Notes: generated by a model from the sequence alone, not told the origin. 64,000 nt of DNA from Hawksworthiomyces lignivorus (GCA_002917075.1 NTMA01000022.1:310001-374000), one strand, 5' to 3'; shown: positions 23,371-37,467, numbered from the stretch's first letter. Numbers and translations: made by a program.

Positions 23371-25089
23371 GTGCACAGCACGCACCGAATCGCGGTCGAC
23401 ACCATCTCTCATAGGGCTGACCATGATCATCGTCTTCTCCTTCATTGCTGCCACTGTCCTGGTTTATCGGTAGCAGTTTTGTCCGAGGGCGAGACTGTTC
23501 TGTGCCAAGGTTTTGGCTATGCAGATGTGTCGAAGCAGATGCCAGCAGCTGGAGACACCATCTATCCAATTGCATCTGTTAGCAAGGCGATTGCGGCTAC
23601 TGCCTGTGGGATCTTGGAAGAAGGGCACATGTCATGGGGTAAGAGATGCCGAAAACGGACCCCCCTTCTCCCTGGGTCTAGTAACCTAATCTGGCAAATG
23701 CAGATGATACAATAGCCTCTCACTTGCCCGAATTCTCCCCCATCCACGCATGTGATGCAGCCCAGAAAATCACATTTGTCGACGTGCTCAGTCATCGGTC
23801 CGGGCTGCGCGATCAGCCCTGTCTCCATCAGGGGCCCAATGGCATGCTCATGTTTAACGACGTGGCCACATTGCTGTCCGTGATCAATTCCTTGCCTAGC
23901 GAAGTCGGCGCCTTTCGTCGCCAATGGCAGTACAGCCCGCTGCCCTATGCGCTGGTCGGGCCGCTCGTCGAAAAGACGGCTGGCGAGACGTTGGCCGAGT
24001 TTCTCGAGTCCCGCATCTTTCTCCCCCTGGGTATGTTATCGACATCGATGGCCGGAGTGCTGGCAGGAGATCCGGCAGATGTTGGTCCGACTCAGCATCT
24101 TACTCGGCCGTATACGGCAACGGCCAGTGGAGAGCTCATTGCCCGCAATGTCTCCCACAAGGCATATCAGTTTCCCGTCAACGCTGCCATGGGCATCTGG
24201 AGCTCAGCCGCCGACATGATGCAGTGGGCCATGGCCGTCATCGGGGCACACAAGTCCTTGTTCGGGGGCGATAGAGGAGCCAGATTTTCGTCACCTACAC
24301 TGCCCTAGATGACCACCATCTTGCACCGTTGGTGTCCGCTCCCCCCCAGCCCTATTGGATCGCCAGCCTACTGCCTCGGCTGGTTTTCAACAAACGGTTA
24401 TCATATCTCGGACGACATTTTTGATATGGACGGCGACAACGACTTGCCCCGAGTATTGCCACAGCCTGTCCCGCCACCCGGACAGCCGCCGCAGACCATT
24501 TTTTTTCCACAGTGGCACAGGCAACGGCTGGAGTTCATCCATGTCTGTGTACCCCGATACGGCCTGTGCTGTAGTTGTGTTGGCAAACTCGTCGTTGTGT
24601 GGGGACGCAGCAGATGCCGTGGCACTGGTTCTGTCGGCGACCCTGCGAGGCTATGAGGTGGACGAGGCTGCGCTAGAGCGAAGCGTGGCGGCAAATGCAG
24701 CATGGGAGACAGGGCGGTGAGCCAGAGCCCGGCAAGAGCTAGACATACCGCGCGCTAAGACCAAGGCCGAAGACAGGACGTTGCGACCAGAACAGCTTGT
24801 CGGGGTGTATTGCAACAACATGAGACTGGCAATCCGCATCAGCTCCAACGCCAGCATCGAACAAGACCATGGCTTCTCCATCCGCCTCGGCTTGTCGGAC
24901 GCACAGCTGTCGCTGCGGCCATTCTGCGCCAACACCATGTGCTTTCTGCCGGACGAGCACAGCTTCCAGGCACTGGGAATGGGCTACATCTACTTTTCAG
25001 AACGCGTGCAACGCGTCGTGGGCATCTGGTGGCAGCATGATCCGACTGTGGACGGGGCATGGTTTTCGTTCAGTGAGGGGGCAGTCTAG
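23371..25089 (+). pseudogene. serine beta-lactamase/transpeptidase-fold hydrolase, multiply disrupted
   Basis: The sequence reads as a class-C-like serine hydrolase with a CPGLSVAVLSEGE strand, the active-site ASVSKA (S-x-x-K), an HRSG turn, the YSPLPYALVG region and a late HSGTGNGW block. An intron (23639-23703) splices cleanly. Damage: no ATG in frame at the 5' end; an in-frame TAG at 24306-24308; a +1 shift at an eight-T run (24499-24506) after which the conserved block continues in another frame; and an in-frame TGA at 24718-24720 followed by about 120 more coherent codons (RPEQLVGVY onward) ending at 25089. It is almost certainly dead. The family includes esterases and PBP-like secondary-metabolism enzymes. 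Confidence 0.8.
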
Positions 25090-25782
25090 GGAAGTGTGTG
25101 ATACCCACGCGGAGCATCACGCTCTTTTGCGTGGCAGTCTGGCCTAGTGGGATCAGTCCAACACACCAGTTACGAATCAGGTGCTCGGTCTTTTGCCAGG
25201 CGCCGACCCGGCAACTTGGCCAGTATGGGTCTCCACCACATCTGAAGCAGATTTCCTACGTGGAAAAGTAGTGGCATGCAACTGGGATGTCGGTGAGCTG
25301 CTTCCGAGAAGGAAGACATAGCAAGAGAAAACAAGCTCACGGTGCCTCTTTCGGTCTGGAATCAAGTCTGAAATCCTGTAGACGTGCTTGGTATAAATCC
25401 TACAACTGGTGTTCTAACAGTAGATCGTTCAAGACTTCCCGGTACCTTGTAGCCAGTCCCCATGAGATAACTTCGAGTCTCTCCGATGCGCCTTTTAGGA
25501 CGGAGGAGACCCCAATTTCTGCCCCGCTGCCCAAGCCTTGCACTGACACTAGTCCTTCTCCTGACTCCACCCATTCTTCCAAGGCCGGCAGAAACTTCCA
25601 GGTAAATGAATACGTGCGCTCTCTAGTCGTCTCTGACGATTCATTGGGTGGTGCGAATGAGAGCCCAGAGAAACGTAGAATAGCCCACAAACAAAGGGCG
25701 GCGTCAAAGATCCAAACCACTTCAGTAGGTGTGCTGTAGCATGCTCGTTAGTTTCTATCAGCTTGTCGGGGCTGAATCATAG
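25090..25782. other. intergenic, open on both strands
   Basis: Overlapping open frames of about 100-150 codons occur on both strands at 25287-25739 and 25400-25720. Neither has a recognised domain or a good start. No gene is called. Confidence 0.35.
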
Positions 25783-27958
25783 TTAAAATTCCTTTAGAAC
25801 GCACTCGAACGTGAATCGATTCAGCAGGCAACGGAGCATGGCTGCGTGTCCGAATATCCTGCGAGCACCCTGTGGGTTCCGGCGAAGTCTTGAAGCGACA
25901 TTAGCCTGGGCCATGTCTCGCAGTTGATCACCAGACTTTCCTGCGGCAACTTTGATTTGGTCCAGTAAGCCAGCGTCAGTGAACTGCATATACGAGTGGT
26001 GTGCAAGGGCGACACAGGTCAGCCGAAGGGGGGATAGGGAGGACGGCGTGTTGGTCGCATGGCAAGCTAACTGCACGAGCAGTTTTTGAGGACTAGTCAA
26101 TCACGCATACAAATGAGTCTCGGTACATTTCCCCATCTCCATTTAGTCTACAATCCGGAACTAACTCACTGTTCGACGTAATGGGCTAAGACAGGATTGT
26201 ATGGGGACGACGCCTGCTGCATGGAGGAAAATTGTTGCAGAGATACAGCTTCGAGGCAAAGCCTCCACAAAAGGTTAGCCATTGCTGAGCAGAAAAAATT
26301 CCTTGCGTTTCCAACGGGCATACCTGTACAGGGCGTAGGCAATGCAGCTAAAGCCCATGTCAGAAGGTTGTTCCAGCAGCTGGCCACGCTCCAGCAGGCT
26401 TGCCATAACCTGTGCAAACGGCACACGGTTGTCAGATACATCTGGCGCGACTACCGGCAAAGGAGCTTGGATGTCAGCCATCGCGTATTGGCATGGTAGG
26501 CCATAAAAGCAGGCTAACTGCGTGTCAAAAAGCTGTTGCAGTGTTAGCTTCCATCGGTCCCGAGAACTCCAAATACCGTGAGGAACAAAAGAAGGGAGCG
26601 AGATACAAAAATGGACCAGCCTAGTCTGCTGTAGCGGTGGTCTTGCTTGATTGCCCTGTTTCTCTCCTGAGCACTGGCGAGTGGATTGCTCCGTAGAAGC
26701 TCTTTCGTAGCAGAATATGACGAATCCAGCAAATGCATGCGTCTGCAGGCGGTTACCAGAGATGCGCGGCTGACCTCAGCCTGCTGGAATGACCGTGGCG
26801 AGCCGCTATAAAGACCGAAGTACGATTGCAGAAGAGAGGCTTGCACGACGCACGGTTCGAAAATAAAGCGCTGGTCGTACTCGCACTATAAGAAGAAACC
26901 ACGTCAGCAACTGCCAAGAATCTCAAAGGGCGAATTGGCACAGCGCACAATGTAGATGATCGCTCTGCGAACCAACTCATTCAACGGTGATGCAAGCCTT
27001 TCCAGCCCATAGCCTCCGTACACGGAACCAACGGCCGCCATGGCCATAAGCACGATTGGTGCTGCCTTATCGACCCTGAAGCTGCCACGGGGACTGTCGA
27101 CTATTGGCAGCCAGTGAGAAAAGTTCGCCAGGTAGAGGTTGATGCATGCGGTCAAGGACGCAGTAGAGGGGAAATTCGTAAGATCTGGCAACGGCCATAC
27201 GATTCGGTGGGCGTACTCCGCCAGAATTTTCATAGAGTTTCGTGCTTGCACATTAACACTCGCCGTCGGCACATCTGTCATTGCTTGTGCTCTCGGACTG
27301 CCTGGCCTCGTCGACGGCAGTGCAAATGGCCCATCAGGGGTATCAGGATTATACACTGTAGGCTTCCTCGTAGTTAGCCACGAAGAGCATGAGTGGGCCA
27401 AGAGCACACGGTTGGTAATAGCTAACCCAGGAGCTTTCTTCGGGGCTTCCATTTGGAAGGTCCTCGACATTCGGCTGGCCATCGACCTCTTCAGCCTTCA
27501 GTGCTCTGACGATCTCTGCGTCTCGATCTGGCAAAATCAAATCCTGCGAAAAGAAGTTCCTGTTTGTGATATCAAGTTGTGGGTGGGTTCCAATTGATTC
27601 AAATATGTCAGCTTCAGCCTCTGTAAATCCCCAGTCGAAGACGTAGTTAAATTGCATTCCGTCCATTAGCGGATCTGTCGAGAAAGAAAATAGTTCGTCA
27701 GACTGCATCGAAATGGTTGCCGATGTTTCGTCCCCATTCAAGATAGGCGCACTCCCAGCACCTTCGTGCCTGACATTGGCATCGGTAATTACGACTGGTT
27801 GTGGAACAGAATAAGATGTTGAAGCGGAAGAAGCTGGTGAAACAGCCACGAGGCCTCGCCTTCGTTCCGTTAGGCGCGAATATCGACAAGTCCGTGCTTC
27901 TTGGACGCATTTTGAGCACGCGTTTGGAGAAGTTCCATCACAAGCAGTCCTTCCTACT
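25783..27958 (-). CDS. Zn2Cys6/Fungal_trans transcription factor, N-terminus unresolved
   Basis: Exons down to 27427, then 27362-26949, 26885-26607, 26532-26324, 26262-26170 and 26092-25783, join in phase and give about 610 residues. The C-terminal half of a zinc cluster is clear: CDGTSPNAC, SKC, then x6-C (ARTCRYS), followed by basic RLTERRR. The Fungal_trans region follows, with FSHWLPIVDS, RRAIIYICEYDQRFIFEP, and RLGWSIF joined to LFDTQLACFYGLP. The CxxC half and the start codon are missing. The frame reads back only to LACVVGRTACDG without a Met. One phase-compatible alternative uses an ATG at 28187 and a GTGCGT donor, but it supplies no CxxC. Either a distant first exon exists or the cluster is damaged. 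Confidence 0.75.
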
Positions 27959-28759
27959 ACACATGCGAGGCTTCGTGGGAGTCAGTTGGAGATTTAGCAT
28001 AATAGGCGGAATAGCAATGATGGGACGCACCATGAGGCTTTTCGTGGCCGTCCCACGCGATTGGCTTTTTGGCCGTGGGCCTGAACAAGATGCCGCGCGA
28101 GTACATCACTTGGCGAATCAGCTCATAATCATGTACGCAAGGAATTTCTTGGCAGGGGCCAACCTTCTCGAATAACTCTTGTGACATAGAGTGCAGCTAT
28201 GTCCAGATTCTCCAAAATCTGCATGGTCGGATCAAGAATATAAATGAGTCAGAACTTTTGACGAGAATAGTTTGATAGCAAGTAAGACGGACCTATTTTT
28301 GACTGGCGATTTGAGCGGACCGCCTCGTTTGATAGCCGCGGCCCTCGCCGTGTCTGATTTTGCAACAACTGCTCCGACACAGCACTGTCTTCGGCCGTCT
28401 CCATATTAGATACGCGGTTATGATAATTGCGGTATTTTGGGATTTGTACGGGTTGGATTTGTGGCATTTCTAAATGCGTAGACTGGATAATTAGTATTGG
28501 TACTTCAAGGCAAGATGCGGAGATGCTTCCCCCCTCTCTCTCCTCGGCCAAACACGCGAGGTCTGCATGGGATCCACTTAGTTGGTTTATTTTGGTAATT
28601 AATTAACTCTTTAGGTTAACCATTTAATGAGCACCTACTCGAAGATACACTAGGAGCTGCGGTTGTTCGGCTTTGGTGAAGCGGAGATGGAAATGCGCGA
28701 GATCTTGAGAAAAGACGTCTATCTTCTATTGATTTATCTACGAGGACTGCTACTGGAAT
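27959..28759. other. region between regulator and transaldolase
   Basis: No independent gene is supported. An open frame at 27957-28187 (minus, starting MSQELFEKV) may be a 5' exon of the regulator. The rest shows only unsupported short frames. Confidence 0.35.
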
Positions 28760-30139
28760 CTACGACACGAGCTTAGACTGGAGCTCCTCGATGTATTTCT
28801 GTGTTTCCTTCTCCCAGAAGTCAAATCTCTTCAAACCTTCCTCGAGCTTATTATGAGTCAACTCGTCTTCGGCGTTGTATTTGTCGAGCACGCCGTCTGC
28901 TAAGTAGTCAAGATCGAGCGAGTGAAGCTGCGACGGGTCAGTCTTCTCGAGGACCTTGGCAATGCGGTCTATCGTCTCATTGGGGACCGGTGGAGTCCAC
29001 GCTTCCCAATCAAACCCGGGGTTGCCGACCTGTTTCGACACGGGCACCTTCCAGAGACCCTTCTGATACTTTGGGAGCTTATCGGAGAAAGCCAGGTCTT
29101 CGAGGAGGCCCCGTCCTATCGTGACATGGTCAGCACCTAGGGCTACCGATGCCATGACTTCTCTAGGGGATGCATAGCTATATAGCACAGACGTGGTTAG
29201 CAGCAGGCCTCTACAATTGGTCGTGTGGAATGGGGAAATGCATACGATGCTGTCTTCATTTGCGGTGTGTCTTTTCCAGTCTTTTCTTTGAGTAGAGTGT
29301 AGGCATGTCGGATGAGCAAGTGTCTCGCTGACATAGGGTGCTCTTCAGCTGGAACAGGCAAGTCAGGCCAGATGGAGGCATCGCTGTGCGCACCCGGTTC
29401 TACTGCATGTTAGCATTCGCGTAGCAGTAACATGATGGGGATGTTGCCTCAAGTTCCTTCCAGAAAATACGCACCATTGTAGTAGAGTGAGATGGCGAAC
29501 ATTCCCGCCTGAGAAGCTGCAATAGCTTGCGGCACAGAAAAGAGCGTCGTTCCCAGCGTCTTGATTCCCTCTTCGCTGAGAATCTTTGCGGCCTGCACGC
29601 CGGCAGTAGTGGTTGCAATCTTGATCGCGATTCGATCACTAACAGAACATCAGTCGGACATGCAAGGATTGCGTTAATACATGATTTAACAATGGCCATG
29701 CACAACTTACGCCGGGATACCAGCCGAGAGATAGGCCTTATGCCGGCGGCGCGCGTCGAAAAGCACGAAGTCTTTGTCATCCGCACGCGACGGAGACGTC
29801 TGCGAGAGTACGATGCCAGAGATCACAGGGAGAACGTTGGCAGCAATGCGGGCCAGCTTCATTTTGTTAGTCTAAGGCAGCCGCCCTCATATTTTGCACT
29901 TGCTTTGCCAAACATACCGCAAGAACATAGATGTCGTCCCAAGGCTTGCCCTTGAGCTCTTTCACGGTGGCCTCGACGATGTGAGCGTTGACGGGGTCTA
30001 TTATTGCCTCGTGGACGATGCGCTGATTCGAAGTCTGGTCATGACACTTGATCGGTAGAGACTTGATGAAGACGGGATCGAGGGAGTCAGCATCGACATT
30101 GATGTGCTCCTCAAGCTGCTCAAGCAGTGTCTTAGCCAT
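28760..30139 (-). CDS. transaldolase-family enzyme
   Basis: Five exons (30139-29918, 29856-29711, 29638-29475, 29399-29246, 29177-28760) join in phase to 367 residues. The N-terminal signature around HDQTSNQ corresponds to the family's T-[ST]-N motif. The Schiff-base lysine lies in DRIAIKIATT, with Lys in the beta-strand expected for transaldolase. LYYN and the later ADHVTIGRGLLEDL complete the alpha/beta barrel. Expected reaction: transfer of a dihydroxyacetone unit between sugar phosphates, in the cytosol. At 367 residues it is longer than the housekeeping enzyme (about 320), so it is probably a paralogue with a specialised role. Divergent from the ACS transporter at 30873. Confidence 0.88.
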
Positions 30140-30872
30140 GATTGATGATGGTTTTTGACTGGTGGAGGGAAACGGGGAGCGTTAAGGTCTACAATAATGG
30201 AGTCAACACCAAAGGTCCGTAGAACAACTGCAATAGAGTATTAAAAAAAAATCAATACATCCGTGTGCAAGCTGTCTACGAACTGCCATTAGCATTCGTA
30301 GCTTGGGTAGATTTAAGGCACGCTACTTTCTCATTTTCTATAACAAAATCCTCATACAATGGCTAGGCGGCGGCTGCTCTACAATTCCTTATCCTCGTAA
30401 ATTCCGCAATCCCAGTCCTAAAATTCCACAATCCCAAAATTCCACATTGCCAAAAACTCCGCAGCTAGGCTCTTTCTATGCTTAGCTCGGCTACGGTATG
30501 CGACGACTTGAGAAAGTCCACCAACTGGTCTGATAGTCTACCCCATATTCACCTTTCATCCCCGCATGACCCCAGATCCGGGTTGCATTTCCCCTGCTCA
30601 GGTGTACATCCCGAACTACCAATTGTGATTCTCCAACTCCTTGCCGTTGACCATCGCCAGTGTCTAAATTCCACAAAGCTCTGTAAGCGGATCACGATCG
30701 GATTCATATTTCGTCCATGCCCTTCTCCAGTTCCCGAAGCCTCTTCTCTTGCCAGAACATAAGACATGTCCATATCGCATCCACGAAGACCGATTTTATT
30801 CCTGCCATCTAATTGTTGTCTTGCTCGAGTTCTGCCATAGCACTCTGAGGTAGTCAGTGCAGACAGCCCATC
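30140..30872. promoter_or_regulatory. divergent promoter of transaldolase and ACS transporter
   Basis: The 733 bp between two divergent start codons holds three imperfect direct copies of a 15-bp element, AATTCCRCAATCCCA-like, at 30400-30414, 30422-30436 and 30438-30452. I know no factor that binds this element. The position suggests shared regulation, but a simple minisatellite is also possible. Confidence 0.4.
30400..30452. repeat. three-copy 15-bp direct repeat in divergent promoter
   Basis: Copies read AATTCCGCAATCCCA, AATTCCACAATCCCA and AATTCCACATTGCCA, so the third copy has diverged at its 3' end. Spacing between copy starts is 22 and 16 bp. Confidence 0.7.
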
Positions 30873-32579
30873 ATGTCAGACGAGATTGGCAGCGTTACGG
30901 CTGTCGCAAATACAAAGACTGGTAATTTCAACACAGCGGCCGAACATGTTGATATTCCGCCCAACCCTCTGGCACCGGGCTCTGACTATCGCCGGAAGGT
31001 GGAGAGACGACTTGTGCAGAAGCTGGATGCCAAGATGTTTCTTCTGGTCATCATTTATGTTCTTAACTACATCGACCGCAGCAACGCTTCCGCTGCTCGG
31101 TGAGTACAAAAAAAACACGAACATGCAGAGAAAACAAAACCTCCACATGCTAACGCATCTGAGCAGTCTCCAAGGCTTTCAATCCGACCTGGGTCTGAGC
31201 GACACGCAGTTTGCGACTGTCATATCCATCTTGTTTGCAGGCTTCATCCTTTTCCAAGTTCCTTCCAACATGATCATGGTGGGCTCAGTTCTCTCTCACA
31301 AAATCCGCAAAATCGGAACAGAAATGGAGCATGCAAAGCCGAACTGGAAACTGACAGTTTATTTGAATAGAATCGAATCGGTCGGCCGTCCGTCTACCTG
31401 CCGGCCTGCATGGTTGTCTGGGGCCTCATCTCGCTCCTTACCGGCGTCGTAACCAGCTTCTCGGGCGCCGTCGCCTGTCGGTTCTTTATCGGCCTCGTCG
31501 AAGCCGCCTTTTCTCCGGGCTCTTTCTTTCTCCTGTCGAAATGGTACACAAAAGAGGAGCTCTCCCTTCGCATCGCCATCTTCTACTGCGGCAACCTAGT
31601 ATCCAACGCCTTCGGTAGCCTGATAGCCGCGGGTATTCTGGCCAACATGGAGGGCGTCTTAGGCCATCGCGCATGGCGCTGGCTCTTCTTCATCGAGGGC
31701 GCCATCACAATTGCCATTGCTGCCATCTCGCCACTCATCCTGCCCGACTTCCCGCACAACACCACGCGCCACTTGACCGAGGACGAGATAAAAGTGGCGC
31801 AGCTGCGCATGCTCGAAGACACGGGCGAGGTCGACATCGATTCTTCCGAAGAGAAGTGGTACCACGGCGCCAGGCTCGCCTTCACTGACTGGAAGCTGTA
31901 TATCCTTGCTGTTTCGCAGACGGCAATGATTGCGGGAACATCATTCTCCACCTACTTCCCTTCGCTGACCAAGACGCTCGGGTTCGACAACACGAAGACG
32001 CTACTGCTCTCTGCGCCGCCCTGGATCTGGTGCTGTATTGTAGCCCTGGCAAATACGTGGCACTCGGACCGCCAAGGCGAGCGCTATTTCCATCACGCGT
32101 GGCCGCTGGTCGCCGGCATCGTCGGCTTCGTCATAGCCATGGCGACGAAGCCGACCAACATCGGCGCTCGGTACACATCGCTGTTCTTCATGACGTCGTC
32201 GTACGCCGGCTACATCATCATGTTCACGTGGATGTCGTCGTCCTTTCCTCGCCCGCCTGCGAAGCGCGCCGTGGTCATCTCGTTTGTCAACGGAATTTCG
32301 CAGCTTGGCGCTGTGGCCGGGTCGTATTTCTGGCCCTCGGTCTACGGCCCGTCCTTTGTCAAGTCATTTGGCATCACCACGGCTCTGTACGGGATCACAA
32401 TCGTTTTGAACTTCATATTCCGCCAGATATTGGCTGCTGAGAATAAGAAGATGGCTGCTGGGGAGGCTGCTGCTTTTGAATGGCACAGAGATCTGGCTGG
32501 CCAGGCAGACCAGTTGGAACAGGTTGCCGGTGCTGAGGATGTTGACAAACTCAAGAAGAATTTCCGCTATCTGTTATGA
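30873..32579 (+). CDS. MFS transporter, anion:cation symporter (ACS) family
   Basis: Three exons (30873-31099, 31167-31278, 31371-32579) join in phase to 515 residues. Helix 1 ends in the family-typical LNYIDRSN, followed by LQGFQSDLGLSDTQF and FILFQVPSNMIM, then RIGRPSVYLP after the second intron. ACS members (Dal5, Tna1, Seo1, Vht1 types) import anionic nutrients such as allantoate, nicotinate, pantothenate, dipeptides or carboxylates across the plasma membrane. Substrate cannot be read from sequence. The coding region is distinctly GC-richer than its flanks. Its promoter is shared with the transaldolase-family gene. Confidence 0.92.
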
Positions 32580-33120
32580 GAAAGACGAGGCAGTGGGTAT
32601 TTTAGACGTTCGACGAGGAGAGAGACAACAGCGGGGGAGGAGAGGAATCTTAAAAGTAATATGGCAATAACGGTATTAAATATTACTTTGAGAATTAGAG
32701 GCTCGACCAATTTTGTAGGCCTCGATGATAGAACAAACACAAAATAGTCATGCATTCGAGATCTAGATAGAACAATTCAGATTGAAGTGCCGGACAGTAA
32801 TGACTACTAGTCCGTAGTCTAGTATGCGCCCAGTCCTTTCAACAACCGCAGTACCACGCAGGCTGCCGGCCCTCTTGTTTTCAAAACGGAACATAGACAG
32901 TAGTAACGCCAATGACGTGACGTCAGCATACAGCACAGGGCCGAAGTTATTGAAGCTCTGCTCAAAGCCACACAAAAAGCGGCTGTTGAACTGGCTTTCA
33001 CAGCCGTCCCAGGTCATTTGATTTACCACATACTAAAACTCACGTCTTGTTTTCACATAACGTGTATCGCTGACATATTTCCTTGCATAATTATCACTTA
33101 ATACAAAGATTGCTTGCCGG
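32580..33120. other. intergenic, AT-rich
   Basis: The 3' flanks of the transporter and of the dead sulfatase. No gene supported. Confidence 0.4.
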
Positions 33121-35308
<2,188 letters not shown>

Positions 35309-37363
35309 ATGGCACCACACGTGGAACCTCATCCGATGACTACTACTATGGGATCTTTTGTCCGCCGGTTTCGTGTTTCCCGCCCTTCAACCGATTCGTC
35401 GGCGGGGCCGAAGCAGAAATCCCCCGCAAGGTCAGGTAGATCAGCTGGCCCAGCATGTGACCGGTGTCGCTCTTTCAAGAAGAGGTGCAGCAGGACATTT
35501 CCATCTTGTCAGCTCTGCTCTAGTGCTGGCCAGCCATGTAGTTACAGCTCTTCAGTATCGACGCAGCGGCTCCAGGCCAGAGTCGATTGGCTGTCTCACA
35601 TCATCAACAGCAGCGGTAGCACAGTTGGGTTGCCCAACATCGAGGCCATCGAGACAGGGACAGATCTACTCCCGGCCCAATTAGATAGCGACCAACTGCA
35701 AACCGTCTCTGTAGAGGGTTCTGTCAATGCTACTCCTAGGTCGAAAGCAAGCGTGGACGCAGGTGCGGATGACGGCCAGAGCGACGGCCAGGACCCTAGT
35801 CTTCCCCAGTGGACATCAACGCACGATGCTAATAGTTACCCCGTGCCATCGTCCCCCACTCCAACTACAGCGCTAACTGCTCGGCGACTCGTGGACGCCT
35901 ACTTTAGCAATGTGTATAAAGCATACCCATTCATCGACCGGAGCAAAGTTCTGAGTTACCTAGAGGCTTTTGATGACTTTACAAATTTGCGGCGACACGA
36001 CGCCAGTTCAACTATATTGTACCTGGTTATGGCAATTGGCTACACAACCATCCAAAGAGCAGGACATATTACGGAAAAGGATGTGGTGCCCAAATTTGAT
36101 ATCAATTATGCCGACATAATCCAGCAATGCTTGTGCAACGAGAACATCGAGTCTCTGCAAATCCTCGTCTTGCTGGCGCTCTACTCTCTTTTCGACCCTG
36201 CGGGTGCGTCTCCTTGGTCGATTGTGGGCGTCGTATCGCGCCAGGCAGTCTTGCTTGGTATGACAAGGAAATCTTCGGACGAGGATGGATACCTTTCCGT
36301 CAAGGACATTGAGCTGCGCCACCGACTGTTCTGGAGCATCTATGTGCTCGACCGCATGGTGGCAGCCTCACTCGGGCTGCCCATGGCACTAACAGACGAG
36401 AATATGGACGTGCCTTTACCCGGCCTGACGGTGGAAGAGTTTGCATCGCCGGAGCGGCCCGCCCACGCCGCTGTGCTCCAGACCAGCCGCCACGTGATCC
36501 GCCTACGGCAGCTCGAGGACCGCATCCTCCACCAGATCCACTTCCGCAAGCACGCAGACAGTACCTCAGCTATGACCCGCGCGAATGTGCGGGAGATTGT
36601 CCAGGACATCCAGTCCGACATTGAGAACTGGTACAGCAACGGCTGCCTCATCTCGCCGCCACCAGAGGCCGACAACCTGCCGATCCACAGCTCCATCACT
36701 TGGCTCAGCGCCCGATACTACCACCTGTTGCTGCTGCTGCACTACCCACGCCACCATTTTGGGCTGGCCGGCGGCCCGGGCGGCGTGCACCACGCGGAGC
36801 TGCTGCGGTTTGTCCAGAAGCACCTGCATTCAACCTCTGTGCTCTTCCAGCAGCGCCAGCTGCCACTCAACCGCGTCACCCTCTGTCGCTTGCTGCCCGT
36901 GGCCCTGGTCGTCATGCAGGGATTCGTCTGGTGCACCGCCAAGAGCGAGTCCTTCCCCCTCCGTGACGAGGCTGCCATGCTCGTCACTTTCCTCGACGCC
37001 TTCCCTGCTGGCTGGGAGCACGCCCGCCGCGCCGCGGCTATCGTGCGACAGTTTCTGGTCGTCCTCTCGGGCGCCGCTAGCTACGAGCCGCTGCACTTTG
37101 GCCACCAGCACAGCATGTTTGGGCAGTTTAAAGAGAACCCCCGTACGCTTGTTCGGCCCCACATCGCGGCCCTATTGGAGCTCATGTATAAGGTGCTTGG
37201 CCGCGCGACGTCCTTTGCCTTTCAGGACGTGCTGGAAGACAGCGAGCCCCTGACATACAGCGAGAATCCCATGTATATCGGTCGGGATTCTATGGTCGGA
37301 GGTACGGAGAGCAGCAGTGTGATGGACTTACGATGGGCTGGTTTGGAGCTAGATTTCTTGTAG
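35309..37363 (+). CDS. Zn2Cys6/Fungal_trans transcription factor
   Basis: A single-exon gene of 684 residues. The binuclear zinc cluster is Cys50-Cys77 (CDRCRSFKKRC, then FPSCQLC and QPC) with x2-x6-x6-x2-x6 spacing. From about residue 190 the Fungal_trans region follows: LVDAYFSNVYKAYPFIDR, a LQILVLLALYSLFDPAG stretch and HRLFWSIYVLDRMVAASLG, the last a hallmark of the domain. It is predicted to be nuclear and sequence-specific, favouring CGG-type half sites by family. It is convergent with the oxoprolinase (104 bp between stops), so it is the natural candidate regulator of the oxoprolinase/hydrolase/transporter group. Confidence 0.94.
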   Translation: MAPHVEPHPMTTTMGSFVRRFRVSRPSTDSSAGPKQKSPARSGRSAGPACDRCRSFKKRCSRTFPSCQLCSSAGQPCSYSSSVSTQRLQARVDWLSHIINSSGSTVGLPNIEAIETGTDLLPAQLDSDQLQTVSVEGSVNATPRSKASVDAGADDGQSDGQDPSLPQWTSTHDANSYPVPSSPTPTTALTARRLVDAYFSNVYKAYPFIDRSKVLSYLEAFDDFTNLRRHDASSTILYLVMAIGYTTIQRAGHITEKDVVPKFDINYADIIQQCLCNENIESLQILVLLALYSLFDPAGASPWSIVGVVSRQAVLLGMTRKSSDEDGYLSVKDIELRHRLFWSIYVLDRMVAASLGLPMALTDENMDVPLPGLTVEEFASPERPAHAAVLQTSRHVIRLRQLEDRILHQIHFRKHADSTSAMTRANVREIVQDIQSDIENWYSNGCLISPPPEADNLPIHSSITWLSARYYHLLLLLHYPRHHFGLAGGPGGVHHAELLRFVQKHLHSTSVLFQQRQLPLNRVTLCRLLPVALVVMQGFVWCTAKSESFPLRDEAAMLVTFLDAFPAGWEHARRAAAIVRQFLVVLSGAASYEPLHFGHQHSMFGQFKENPRTLVRPHIAALLELMYKVLGRATSFAFQDVLEDSEPLTYSENPMYIGRDSMVGGTESSSVMDLRWAGLELDFL

Positions 37364-37467
37364 TGAACTAATTTGTCATTTATTTTGTCTCTATAATGTA
37401 CACAAAACATTGTAAAAGGTCCTTGCTAAGCTCATCGCTCCTATGACCGTCGTCACTTCTTATGATA

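Noticed and set aside
25287..25739. 150-codon plus frame overlapping a 106-codon minus frame
   Set aside because: Open on both strands with no domain on either, so coding cannot be supported.
36585..37253. 222-codon plus frame inside the regulator at 35309-37363
   Set aside because: Out-of-frame shadow in GC-rich coding sequence; low-complexity Ser/Ala/Pro translation.
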